Origin: Saprospiraceae bacterium | Lineage (GTDB): Bacteria; Bacteroidota; Bacteroidia; Chitinophagales; Saprospiraceae | NCBI GenBank assembly: GCA_020627535.1 | Contig: JAHDGU010000008.1 | Coordinates: forward strand, 124,001 to 188,000 | Length of the DNA: 64,000 bases | Reading direction: 5' to 3' | Shown: positions 53,922 through 61,976 of the stretch, one piece after another | Layout of the letters: each line of letters starts with the position of its first letter | Numbering within the stretch: the first letter of the stretch is position 1 | Notes under the pieces: generated by a model | Databases searched by the model: none | What the model was told of the DNA's origin: nothing | Seen by the model: only the letters and a program-made list of their open reading frames with translations | Translations under genes and position numbers: made by a program

Positions 53922-56351
53922 CTAGTCAAGTCTTTTGATGATGATCGTGTCTTGGGGTCTCACTCCGAGCTCGATGAGCGTGGTGTTTGCACCGACTGGT
54001 TTGGCTTTCTCTTTGTGGACCAGAGCGTATCGAGCTCCGCGAGAGAGTACTTCTGCATCCACTAGTTCTCGGATGATCTCTGATCCAGTGATATCTGAGG
54101 GCAGCTCCACTTCAAAGTCTTCGTTTTCGGGCTTGAGGAGGATGTTGACCTCAATGCTTTCATCTACAGGTTCTGGTTCATTGGCCGCCGGTGCCACAAG
54201 TGCCGCAGCAGCTTTTTCACGAGCTTGTGCAGCCTCTTTTTCGGCGTTGCTCTGAGCAAGAAGAGCGGCCTCGGCCGAGTTTTGCAGCGCTTGATTTTGT
54301 TCCTGTAGCTTTTGGATCTGAGCTTGAGCCTCTTCCAGTTGGCCAGATACAGATTGGTTTTCTTCCTCTGCCGACATTTGACTCTCCTGGATTGAGTGTA
54401 GTTTTTCTCTTGCCATGTCCAGCTCTTGCGTGGTGTCTGCGAGAGATTGGCTTAGTTCCTCGATCTGCTTTTGAAGATTGTCTTGTAGTTCTTGCGCTGC
54501 CGCTTGTGCTTCTGCTTGTGAGCCTTGCTCGCTTTGCTGATTGGCGATGAGAGAGTCTATTTTCTCTTGCAGCTTGGTTGATTCATCTTCGTGATATTGC
54601 TTGAGACTAGCGTTTTCTTCTCGGACCTTTTCCAGATTGATCTTGAGCGTGGAGATCAGATCCTGAGTCTCGCCATCTGCAGCATTTTTCTCATCTTGCT
54701 GGAGCATCAAGTGCTCTAGTTGCTTCTCGGCTTGTGCAAGTTCGTCCTTGAGCTCTTCGGTCTTTCGCTGATAGAATTCTTGTTTGGAGAGAGATTCCTC
54801 TGTTTCCTTGCGAAAGTTGTCATACTCTTCATGGAGAGCATTGAGCTGTCGACTGAGTTCGGTACGTTCCTTGATGGCTTTGTCGAGTTTGGTCTCGGTC
54901 GCAGTCACCTTCCCTTTGAGAGAAAGGAGTTCTTTTTCTTTGATACCAAGCTCCTCAGAGGACTTGGTTTTTTCCTTGTGAGAGTCAGAGAGGCTTGATT
55001 GTAGATCACTGATCTTGGCTTGTAACTTATCGACTTTCGCTTCAAGGCCTTCCTTGGCTAGATTGGCGTCTTTGGCTAGTTTTTCCTGAGTAGCGAGCTC
55101 AGCAGTTTTTTCTGTGAGCGATTTTTCGGCTTTCGCCAAAAGGCTTGTCAGCTCTTCCGTCTTGGAGAGCAATGCATCTTTTTCATTGGTCGTCTTCTCT
55201 AGTTTGGACTGAATGATCTCATGCTCAGCCTGAGCAGACTTGGCACCGCTGGTTGATTCTTTGAGCTGAGCTTTGGCCTCAGCATGCTGAGTTTGGAGTT
55301 GATCATAGTCTTTGCTAAGCTTGTCGAGCGCAGTTTCTGCCTTGGTTCTATCACTCTCGGCTTTCTCTGCGGTGCTCTTCAGTTCATTGAGCTTAGCGGC
55401 TTGTGACTGCTGTTCTTCTTGACTTGATGCGAGCTGAGTTCCTAGATTTACCTTGACTTTCTGCAGTTCTTTGTGCTGCTCGAGTAGGCCCTTGTGTTCG
55501 GCCTGTAGTGCTTCAAAGTCTGCTTTGTGACTTGCCAGCAGGTCTTCAGCGCTAGCTCCTTCTTCAGCGGCTTTTCGTGCAGCCTGCAATTTTGATTCTA
55601 GTTGACCAACTTTGGTGTCGTAGTCTGAGTGACTTTGGGTGAGTTGGTCCTTCAGAGATTGGATCTCCTGATTGTCTTTGGAATTTTGTTTTTGGAGCTT
55701 GGTGATCTGGCTTTGAAGCTCAGACTGTGTGCTGTCAGCTGTTGTCTGCTGAGTTTGGGCTTCCGCCAAATGTGCATTGGCCTCGGATAACTGTCGCTCG
55801 AGTTCATTCAGCTTCTTGTTCAGCTCTTGGTTTGGCTGATCACTCTGTGACTGTTGACTCAGCAGATTCTCTAGTTCATCAATACGTGTCTGAGCCTGTC
55901 TAAGAGCACTATCATCCGCGGGAGATGACAGGTCAGTATGCGCTTGGGCCTCAAGTTCCTCGATACGAGCAAGGGCTTCTGCAAGCTTTACATCTTGATC
56001 TGCTGAGTCTATTGAGGACTCATTCTCTGAGCTATCTGAGTTGCTAGTCATTTCAGCCTCCATTTCCGCGATCGCGAGTTCGAGGGCTGCATTATCTTCT
56101 TCTAGCTGGGTGATGCGATGATTGGCCTCACTAAGTTTTGACCGTAGCTGGTCAGCTCCATCTGTGCTAGGAGTGGTAGCTGGCGTGGATACGACTGGAT
56201 GGCTTTCGACTCTGCGCTTGACGTCTTGCTGGCGTTCCTCATAGGTGCGCTTGCTTTTGATGACGATTTTACGCGGAGCATTGGCAGAGCCATCTGATGC
56301 TGGAGTTTGATCTTCTCCATCTTCTTTATTGCCAAATAGTTTTTTGAGCAT
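53922..56351 (-). CDS. Long coiled-coil protein with C-terminal ubiquitin-like (beta-grasp) domain
   Basis: An 809-residue protein with no signal peptide or membrane segment. A basic N-terminus (MLKKLFGNKEDGEDQ, RKIVIKSKRTYEERQQDVKRR) precedes roughly 600 residues of heptad-rich coiled coil (about 60-720). The last about 75 residues (EVNILLKPENEDFEVELPSDITGSEIIRELVDAEVL...LIELGVRPQDTIIIKR) have the strand-helix-strand pattern of a beta-grasp fold such as YukD/EsaB or ubiquitin. It ends LD, without a GG conjugation tail. The family is unknown to me; a cytoskeletal or tethering role is inferred. ATG 56351 is preferred to 56396. Confidence 0.7.
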   Translation of the reverse strand: MLKKLFGNKEDGEDQTPASDGSANAPRKIVIKSKRTYEERQQDVKRRVESHPVVSTPATTPSTDGADQLRSKLSEANHRITQLEEDNAALELAIAEMEAEMTSNSDSSENESSIDSADQDVKLAEALARIEELEAQAHTDLSSPADDSALRQAQTRIDELENLLSQQSQSDQPNQELNKKLNELERQLSEANAHLAEAQTQQTTADSTQSELQSQITKLQKQNSKDNQEIQSLKDQLTQSHSDYDTKVGQLESKLQAARKAAEEGASAEDLLASHKADFEALQAEHKGLLEQHKELQKVKVNLGTQLASSQEEQQSQAAKLNELKSTAEKAESDRTKAETALDKLSKDYDQLQTQHAEAKAQLKESTSGAKSAQAEHEIIQSKLEKTTNEKDALLSKTEELTSLLAKAEKSLTEKTAELATQEKLAKDANLAKEGLEAKVDKLQAKISDLQSSLSDSHKEKTKSSEELGIKEKELLSLKGKVTATETKLDKAIKERTELSRQLNALHEEYDNFRKETEESLSKQEFYQRKTEELKDELAQAEKQLEHLMLQQDEKNAADGETQDLISTLKINLEKVREENASLKQYHEDESTKLQEKIDSLIANQQSEQGSQAEAQAAAQELQDNLQKQIEELSQSLADTTQELDMAREKLHSIQESQMSAEEENQSVSGQLEEAQAQIQKLQEQNQALQNSAEAALLAQSNAEKEAAQAREKAAAALVAPAANEPEPVDESIEVNILLKPENEDFEVELPSDITGSEIIRELVDAEVLSRGARYALVHKEKAKPVGANTTLIELGVRPQDTIIIKRLD
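55128..55141 (-). repeat. GAAA mini-hairpin, stem GGC/GCC
   Basis: Minus strand TTTT-GGC-GAAA-GCC, sense strand of the coiled-coil gene (LLAKAE codons). Confidence 0.55.
55758..55772 (-). repeat. Mini-hairpin variant, stem GGC/GCC, loop GGAA
   Basis: Minus strand CATTT-GGC-GGAA-GCC in the coiled-coil gene. Confidence 0.45.
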
Positions 56352-56365
56352 GTCGGATCCACGTT

Positions 56366-56398
56366 TTTTGGGGTGTCTACATGGTAGACGACCCAAAA
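56366..56398 (-). promoter_or_regulatory. Leader hairpin upstream of the coiled-coil gene
   Basis: GTCTAC-ATG-GTAGAC (56375-56389) is enclosed by TTTTGGG/CCCAAAA arms (56366-56372 with 56392-56398), making a long interrupted stem 15 nt before the chosen ATG. No U-run follows on either strand, so it is not a terminator; it may shape translation of the mRNA. Confidence 0.4.
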
Positions 56399-56743
56399 GT
56401 CCATATTAATATACGAAAAACACGGAGAAAAGCAGAGAGACTGGCTGAATCCCTCCAATGTTCTGTACCTGAATCATCGGACATCAATCCTGAAGATGGA
56501 TGATCATCGAATGGATGATTTCTTTGATGTCTCGTGATCGGCTACATATCGGCCGGTAAATCGCTGCTTCAGCTGGGTGGCATGGATCTGAAAAATCCGT
56601 TTTCAAATCTTAAAGTTTTTACAGCGTTCAATCCAATCTCTTAAGATCCCGTTAATTGATTGTGCTTTGCGCAGCGGATGACAAATATTGCGGGTCTAGC
56701 ATTCAAAGAGATTATTCTCTCACCACTCAAAAACTACTAAATC
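56399..56743. other. Gene-free gap between divergent genes
   Basis: Upstream sequence of both the coiled-coil gene and the outer-membrane protein gene. Apart from the leader hairpin at 56366-56398, no repeat, hairpin or consensus -7 box was seen; an AT-rich stretch at about 56600-56700 may contain the promoter of the right-hand gene. Confidence 0.4.
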
Positions 56744-57565
56744 ATGAGAACACGAAACTACATTTTAGGATTGATGATGATTGCCGTGGCAGGACTACAC
56801 GCTCAAGATATTGGTGTATCCAATGCAGTGCAAAAGAAGTTTAAATTAAAAAAGATTGGTGTCACTTTGGGCTATGATTCTGATCAGATTCGTGGCCTTG
56901 GCCATGAGCAGCTTCTCTCTCAAGCCAAAGGAACTTTAGGATTTGACGCCTCTGCAATGAATTTTGAAGAGAGAGATCTGATGTCCATGGTCTGCGAAAA
57001 TCCGAATATCACGGGTGAGCTAGCATTTGCCACTCCTATCAAAAATACAGAGCTACGAGTTGGCCTCTCAGCCATGTTCAATCGAGTTGAATCTGTATTT
57101 TACAGAAACAGTTTTACAAAGCCTGATGGCACTGTGACGGATCGCTATCTCGGAGTACATGCCCGTCAGAATGAGGTAGCCCTAGATGTCAGCTTACACA
57201 AGTACATCCCTGTCACAAGGTGGTTCAATATCTATGGTGGTGTTGGCACTCAACTTGGGAAAAGCTTCAATAATGAGATGGATATCAGTGGCTTCAATCT
57301 CACTCCGGTCATGGACGAAAATCCCTCTGATGAGGTGGTTGTGGATTACTCTGGAGGCAGCCTCTACGAGTCTCATGAGATGTATGGTGGGCTTCATACT
57401 AGAGTCTATGGAGAGATCGGTCTCGGATTTACGATAGCACGCAGATTGGAATTGATGTATAGCCTATCTGGAGGTTTGGGAAATCGATGGGTGCCAGGTG
57501 CTGACTTGAGCAAAGGAACCAAGACTACAAGCAGCAATATCGGGGTGAGATGGGTCTTGAGATAA
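56744..57565 (+). CDS. Outer-membrane beta-barrel protein, unknown
   Basis: A 273-residue exported protein (signal MRTRNYILGLMMIAVAGLHAQ). Alternating strands (ELAFATPIKNTELRVGLSAMFNRVE, NEVALDVSLHKYIPVTRWFNIYGGVGTQLG, GEIGLGFTIARRLELMYSLSGGLGNRWV) and a final IGVRWVLR suggest a barrel of about 10-12 strands. No family recognised. Followed by an intrinsic terminator 76 bp downstream. Confidence 0.75.
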   Translation: MRTRNYILGLMMIAVAGLHAQDIGVSNAVQKKFKLKKIGVTLGYDSDQIRGLGHEQLLSQAKGTLGFDASAMNFEERDLMSMVCENPNITGELAFATPIKNTELRVGLSAMFNRVESVFYRNSFTKPDGTVTDRYLGVHARQNEVALDVSLHKYIPVTRWFNIYGGVGTQLGKSFNNEMDISGFNLTPVMDENPSDEVVVDYSGGSLYESHEMYGGLHTRVYGEIGLGFTIARRLELMYSLSGGLGNRWVPGADLSKGTKTTSSNIGVRWVLR

Positions 57566-57641
57566 AGACTTTCCTCAAAGCCATGATTTAACCTAGCACC
57601 AGACTGAAAGAAAATTTAGATACACTTGTTGATTGGTTTAG

Positions 57642-57669
57642 GGTCGGAGAGAGATCTCCGGCCTTTTTT
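57642..57669 (+). terminator. Intrinsic terminator of the outer-membrane protein gene
   Basis: GGTCGGAGA ... TCTCCGGCC stem followed by TTTTTT. Strong GC-rich hairpin; it also lies at the 3' end of the convergent esterase locus. Confidence 0.8.
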
Positions 57670-58579
57670 ATTCGATAAATAACTTATCGAAAAAGTCGAT
57701 CAGCGCTGGCGTGATCAAGTCTTCTCCAGTCATTCCGATCGCAGCATTGACACCACTGTGATCATATTTGCTTGTTTCTAGAGTAAAGACCTCGACACCT
57801 GCTGCGATGAGGGTGGAAATAAATTCCTCAGCTGAATTAATTCTTGCAACTGACCCACGCTTGCCTATCAAATAGGCTGGATGCTCCTTGAGCTCGCTGA
57901 TATGAGCGATGGCAGATGCGTCTTGATGATCGATGGGGTTGTCTCCAAAGGCATTGATGTATGTTTCATTTTCTTCTGCAACGAGTTCGGCGATATTATA
58001 GCCACGTGTATCAATGCAAGCGATACCGCTGATGTCAGAGAGCTCAAGACTTACGCCATTTAGAAATCTCTCATTGGCGCCAGTAAGTGCAACCAACTGA
58101 GCTCCAGCACTATGTCCTATGAGGGCAATAGCATTATGATCTCCGCCGTAATCATCTATATGATCATATACCCAGCGGATAGCATCTGCTAGATCTTCGC
58201 TGTGAGATGGATGACGCAAAGCTTCAGGATCTGAAGTAGTAGTCTCTGGACTCAATCTGTAATTTGTGCTTATAAATACATAGTCCAAAGAGCGAAAAAG
58301 CTTGACCTTATCCTCGATATTATTGCTCTTGTCTCCAGTAACCCATCCTCCACCATGTACATACATGACGACTGGTTTGAGACGAGATATTTCGTCATCA
58401 TGATAGATGTCAAGACTGAGCAAATTGGCGTCAACCTCTGGTAGATCTTTGTACTGCCTGCTGGTCAGGAGTTCCAGAGCTTCTTCGATTTGCACCTGAG
58501 GTGATTCTGTATCCCTGCAGGCGAAGATGGTTCACATGGCAATAAAAACAAGTGGGAATATTAAAATCTTAGGTGACAT
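57668..58579 (-). pseudogene. Lipoprotein carboxylesterase interrupted by an in-frame TGA in its signal peptide
   Basis: The alpha/beta-hydrolase body is intact (MYVHGGGWVTGD oxyanion box, IGHSAGAQLVALTG nucleophile elbow, KYDHSGVN late His), of the hormone-sensitive-lipase-like group. Upstream, in the same frame, ATG 58579 begins a lipoprotein signal (MSPKILIFPLVFIAM, then TGA at 58532-58534, then TIFAC with the expected lipobox cysteine). So codon 16 is a stop inside an otherwise normal signal peptide; only a GTG after the signal (58495) remains, which would give a cytosolic fragment. A MITE lies 50 bp upstream of the ATG and could have removed the promoter. Confidence 0.7.
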
Positions 58580-58960
58580 ATATCAGCAGTTTACTTTGCT
58601 TAGAGTACATCTTGGCAGCTTAGTTTAAACCCAATTCGTGCATTAGGCTTCGAAGGATAGTGGATTTATGCAATAGAATCGGGTGCTTCGTCGACGAGCC
58701 ATAGCGAGCTATGGCGAGGAGAGTAAGTGCCTGATTATGAAGTAGAAATACGCTAAACTTGAAGACCTGACACAGCCAACTTTTCTAGGAGATTTCTCCT
58801 TTGGAAAATGGCTTCTTAACGGGAACAAAATGCTACGAATAAAAATATCATCAAAAAACGTACAAGGCATTCAATATCAGTGACTTATCTCTATGGTAGA
58901 GTGCTCAAAAAATCCTAATGCGCGAATTGGGTTAAACCAAGATCCAATAAATGCAATCAT
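58580..58960. other. Gene-free gap containing MITE copy 2
   Basis: Upstream region of the esterase (minus). Apart from the MITE at 58630-58931 and its target duplication, no gene is supported. Confidence 0.5.
58630..58931 (+). mobile_element. MITE-like element, copy 2 (302 bp)
   Basis: Same length as copy 1 and inverted relative to it. The left end is CCCAATTCGTGCATTAGG; the right end differs by one base in 18. Flanked by TTAAA at 58625-58629 and 58932-58936, a perfect 5-bp target duplication different from that of copy 1, which shows independent insertions. No coding capacity. An internal CCATAGCGAGCTATGG palindrome is shared in part by both copies. Confidence 0.8.
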
Positions 58961-59317
58961 TTAACCTTGATATTTGATCATCAAGTGAATCCAAAGAGAT
59001 CTTGAAAAGCGAAAGAAGAAATTGTGTGTAAGCAGAGCAGCAAGAATAAGCCAAAAAAATGTCTTTCCGACGCTCCATTTCAAAGCGAAAACACAAGTAA
59101 GCGCTACACCTAAAAATAAAAAAGAGCTGACAATGTATGAGAGAAACATCGCTCCATAATAAAAACCTGGCTCCGGTAAATATCTCAGCTCACAATGAGC
59201 GCAGGTCTCTGGCATCTTATAAGCAGTCTCCATACTCCAGGGCTGATAGAATAACTTACCTGTCCTGCAGCGCGGGCAATAAAATCCAAATAGTGAGGCA
59301 ATGAATGATCTTGGCAT
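58961..59317 (-). CDS. DUF983 domain protein
   Basis: A 118-residue protein. Two CxxC pairs (FYCPRCRTGKLFY and CAHCELRYLPEPGFYYGAMFLSYIVS) make a zinc-ribbon-like motif, followed by two or three transmembrane helices. DUF983 proteins are common in the Bacteroidota and of unknown role, often near cytochrome or membrane genes. A -7 box 7 nt before the ATG supports this start. Confidence 0.85.
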   Translation of the reverse strand: MPRSFIASLFGFYCPRCRTGKLFYQPWSMETAYKMPETCAHCELRYLPEPGFYYGAMFLSYIVSSFLFLGVALTCVFALKWSVGKTFFWLILAALLTHNFFFRFSRSLWIHLMIKYQG

Positions 59318-59324
59318 GTTGTCT

Positions 59325-59332
59325 CAAAGATA
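59325..59332 (-). promoter_or_regulatory. -7 promoter box (TATCTTTG) of the DUF983 gene
   Basis: Full TAnnTTTG match ending 7 nt before the ATG. No clear -33 element; the upstream hydrolase stop is 7 bp away (59336). Confidence 0.4.
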
Positions 59333-59335
59333 GCT

Positions 59336-60091
59336 TCAGCCTTTGAGATATCTAGATGCCCATGCTGAGATGACAGAGCCTACGTATTTGCTATCTTCCT
59401 TGTTGCTAAGGAGATGGTCGGCGCCATCAAGAGACAAAAAACTCTTCGGATGCTTAGCCGATTTGTAAAGTTGTGACGCATTGTCTATAGAAACGATGCG
59501 ATCTTGTGGAGAGTGACATATGAGTATTGCTTTTTCAGAGCTGGATAAAACTGATTGTAGATCTTGAGACTCTAGATCATCTATAAATTGCTGTTGGATT
59601 TCAAATGGTCGCCCACCGATATTGATGGTAGCAGCTCCGGTTTTTTGAATAGAAGGAATGCGGTGATCAAAAAGATGCAAGACATGAGCTGCGGAGGCTG
59701 GTGATCCTATGGTCACAATGGCTGTAATAGAGGGAATGGATTGAGCTGCAAAAATCGTTGCTGCTCCACCCAAAGAATGCCCAATGAGCAATTGTGGAGC
59801 AGAGAAGTTTGATTTCAAGAATTGAGCTGCAGAAATCAAGTCTTGTACGTTGGAAGAGAAGTTGCTCTCCGCAAAATTTCCTTGACTTTCTCCTAGCCCC
59901 GTAAAGTCAAAACTCATTACACCATAGCCGAGGTCCTTGAGAGACCGACTGATATTTCTTACAGCATTGAGGTTTTTACCACAGGTAAAACAGTGTGCAA
60001 ACAATGCCCATGCTATAGGAGGGTCGGCTGGAGTATCCAGTCGTGCTGACAATTCGTGCCCTTGCAGATTTTTGAAGTTGACTTTGCGCAT
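59336..60091 (-). CDS. Serine aminopeptidase S33-like alpha/beta hydrolase
   Basis: A 251-residue hydrolase. FAHCFTCGKNLNAVRNISRSL and FDFTGLGESQGNF are the early motifs, and LIGHSLGGAATIFAAQSI holds the nucleophile Ser; the late Asp/His context is SPQDRIVSIDNA...FLSLDGADHLLSNKEDS. Many related proteins carry an OsmC domain after the hydrolase; here it is absent. Probably an esterase of unknown substrate. Possibly cotranscribed with DUF983, 18 bp away. Confidence 0.82.
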   Translation of the reverse strand: MRKVNFKNLQGHELSARLDTPADPPIAWALFAHCFTCGKNLNAVRNISRSLKDLGYGVMSFDFTGLGESQGNFAESNFSSNVQDLISAAQFLKSNFSAPQLLIGHSLGGAATIFAAQSIPSITAIVTIGSPASAAHVLHLFDHRIPSIQKTGAATINIGGRPFEIQQQFIDDLESQDLQSVLSSSEKAILICHSPQDRIVSIDNASQLYKSAKHPKSFLSLDGADHLLSNKEDSKYVGSVISAWASRYLKG

Positions 60092-60370
60092 GGCACAAAG
60101 ATTATGTCGATTGCCTTTCTTTATTAAACTATATGCGAACGATCATCCATTTGCAGACAAACATCACTGTTCTCTTTTATTACTAGCTCTAGGATTGTGT
60201 ATAGTTTCATTGGTGATTCATTGTTGTAGAAGTGATTTGCGAAGATTGTATGACATAGGCGAGTTGCTTTTCACGGTGCTTTTCGTCGCAATCTGAGTTT
60301 ACAGCTGAACGCGCTTCTGAGATATACTGGATGAGCTTGATTTTGATAATTATGACTCTAGTAACTTCGT

Positions 60371-61756
60371 GTGGTGAAGACTCAAGAGCCAATCATAGCC
60401 TTGTCTACGGCCGATGGTGCTGCTGCCATTCATGTAATACGATTGTCCGGATCTGGTTGTATAGAGATAGTGGATAAGTACTGTAGTAAGTCTTTGTCAA
60501 AGTTTGATAGTCATTCTGCAGTATACTGTCATTTGGGCGAAAGTCAGGATCAAATCATAGATGAATGCGTGGTCACGATATTTCGCTCACCAAAATCTTA
60601 TACCAAAGAGGATGTCGTTGAGATTTCCTGTCATGGTAGTCCTTACATCACCCAGAGCATCCTGAGTCTTTTTCTTCGAAGTGGAGTACGTATGGCTGAA
60701 GCAGGAGAATTTACCATGAGGGCTTACCTCAATGGACAGATGGATTTGACTCAGGCGGAGGCTGTAGCTGATCTGATTGCTGCACGGAGCAAAGGTCAGC
60801 ATCACATGGCTATGAGTCAACTTCGTGGGATATTCTCTGCAAAGATTCAAGATCTGAGGGCACAGTTGATTCACTTCGCGAGTATGATCGAATTGGAGAA
60901 TGATTTTGCCGAAGAAGATGTTGAGTTTGCAGATCGCGGTGAGCTGAAAGATTTAGTCGCGCGAATGATCAACTTGATCAAGGAGTTGACAGACTCTTTT
61001 CGCTATGGAAATGCCATTAAAAATGGGGTGCCCGTGGCCATCGTCGGGCCGCCAAATGCGGGGAAATCTACCCTGCTAAATGCATTACTGCAAGATGATA
61101 AGGCCATCGTGAGTGCGATAGCTGGCACCACACGGGACTATATTGAGGATAGCACACAGATCGACGGCATTAGCTTTCGCTTTATTGATACCGCGGGAAT
61201 CCGGCAAACGGACGATGAAATTGAGTCGCAGGGGATCAAGAGGAGTTATGAGCAGATGGCACGCGCGCGGCTGGTACTGTACATTACTGAAATTCGAGAA
61301 GATCACCAGGATATCGTCAGAGAGATCAAGGAGCTCAAGATATCTGAAGATGCTGAGATAGTCGTGTTGCTCAACAAGATTGATACTTTCCATGCATGTC
61401 ATGCTTATGATGTCGAGGAGGCTGTCAGTACTTTGATCGGGCGTCAACCGGTATTGAGCCTTTCGGCAAAAAGTGAATTGCACATGGACAAGCTAAAAGA
61501 GATCCTGGTGCAAAGAATTAAAGGGTCTATCGATAACCACGACATCGTTGTAAGCAATGCACGACATCAACAGGAGCTTTTGCAGGCGGGGTCATCCTTG
61601 AAGGCCGTAATTGAAGGATTGAACTCCGGAATCCCTACAGATCTCATTGCGATAGATCTACGTCACGCTACTGCGCATCTTGGCTCCATTATGGGCGAGG
61701 TGACGACAGATGATCTGTTGGAGAACATCTTTCGGAATTTCTGTATCGGGAAGTAA
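60371..61756 (+). CDS. mnmE: tRNA modification GTPase MnmE
   Basis: A 461-residue G protein that, with MnmG, makes the 5-substituted uridine at the tRNA wobble position. An N-terminal tetrahydrofolate-binding domain (about 1-118), a helical domain, and an inserted G domain with GPPNAGKSTLLN (G1), TTRDY (G2), DTAGIRQTDDEIE (G3) and LLNKIDTF (G4). The C-terminal FCIGK holds the conserved Cys. Start is GTG. The last 18 bp, TTCTGTATCGGGAAGTAA, are close to the attachment core of the trmE-targeting island SGI1, and the mobile island starts just after. Confidence 0.96.
   Translation: MVKTQEPIIALSTADGAAAIHVIRLSGSGCIEIVDKYCSKSLSKFDSHSAVYCHLGESQDQIIDECVVTIFRSPKSYTKEDVVEISCHGSPYITQSILSLFLRSGVRMAEAGEFTMRAYLNGQMDLTQAEAVADLIAARSKGQHHMAMSQLRGIFSAKIQDLRAQLIHFASMIELENDFAEEDVEFADRGELKDLVARMINLIKELTDSFRYGNAIKNGVPVAIVGPPNAGKSTLLNALLQDDKAIVSAIAGTTRDYIEDSTQIDGISFRFIDTAGIRQTDDEIESQGIKRSYEQMARARLVLYITEIREDHQDIVREIKELKISEDAEIVVLLNKIDTFHACHAYDVEEAVSTLIGRQPVLSLSAKSELHMDKLKEILVQRIKGSIDNHDIVVSNARHQQELLQAGSSLKAVIEGLNSGIPTDLIAIDLRHATAHLGSIMGEVTTDDLLENIFRNFCIGK
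60530..60545 (+). repeat. GAAA mini-hairpin, imperfect stem
   Basis: CATTT-GGGC-GAAA-GTC in mnmE, sense strand; one wobble and one unpaired position, a decayed member. Confidence 0.35.
61458..61472 (-). repeat. GAAA mini-hairpin, stem GCC/GGC
   Basis: Minus strand TTTTT-GCC-GAAA-GGC in mnmE, antisense. Confidence 0.45.
61739..61756. other. Probable attachment site (attL-like) in the 3' end of mnmE
   Basis: TTCTGTATCGGGAAGTAA covers the mnmE C-terminal codons and stop. Tyrosine recombinases of the SGI1 type are known to integrate exactly here in trmE/mnmE, and an integrase with an excisionase-like gene follows at once. The far copy of this sequence lies beyond the window, so strand exchange at this point is inferred. 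Confidence 0.5.
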
Positions 61757-61820
61757 TAACATTTCTTTTGTTTGCCAACCCCTTGTTTTTATTGACCTTA
61801 TAGCGTTTTAGCTTCCATTA

Positions 61821-61976
61821 TTTGTTGCCAAATAACTCTTATTTGCGTATATTTGTTGCCTACCTGTTGCCAAGGCAACACGTTTGTTGCCCAAACTCTA
61901 TTTCTTATTGAGGTTGGCGAAATGATGCACCAACAAGCACCATTCAGCAACAACGAGCAACATATAGCAACTAATG
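61821..61976. repeat. TTTGTTGCC iterons and inverted copies at the island edge
   Basis: Direct TTTGTTGCC repeats begin at 61821, 61852 and 61883, exactly 31 bp apart (three helical turns). An inverted pair, TGTTGCC-AA-GGCAACA (61865-61880), lies between them, and three or four AGCAAC copies occur at 61946-61970. A further TTTGTTGCC lies inside the next gene at 62025. Such phased repeats are typical arm-type binding sites for recombinase or excisionase; no binding is shown. Confidence 0.6.

Noticed and set aside
57668-58579. UGA recoding (stop read as an amino acid) as a general explanation for the two in-frame TGA codons
   Set aside because: Several intact genes here end in TGA (for example the HlyD adaptor, SDR, flavin reductase and cry-DASH), so TGA is a normal stop in this genome; local readthrough remains possible but unsupported.
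59937-60296. 119-codon plus-strand ORF
   Set aside because: Overlaps the start of the hydrolase gene in antisense and shows no motif; an accidental frame.
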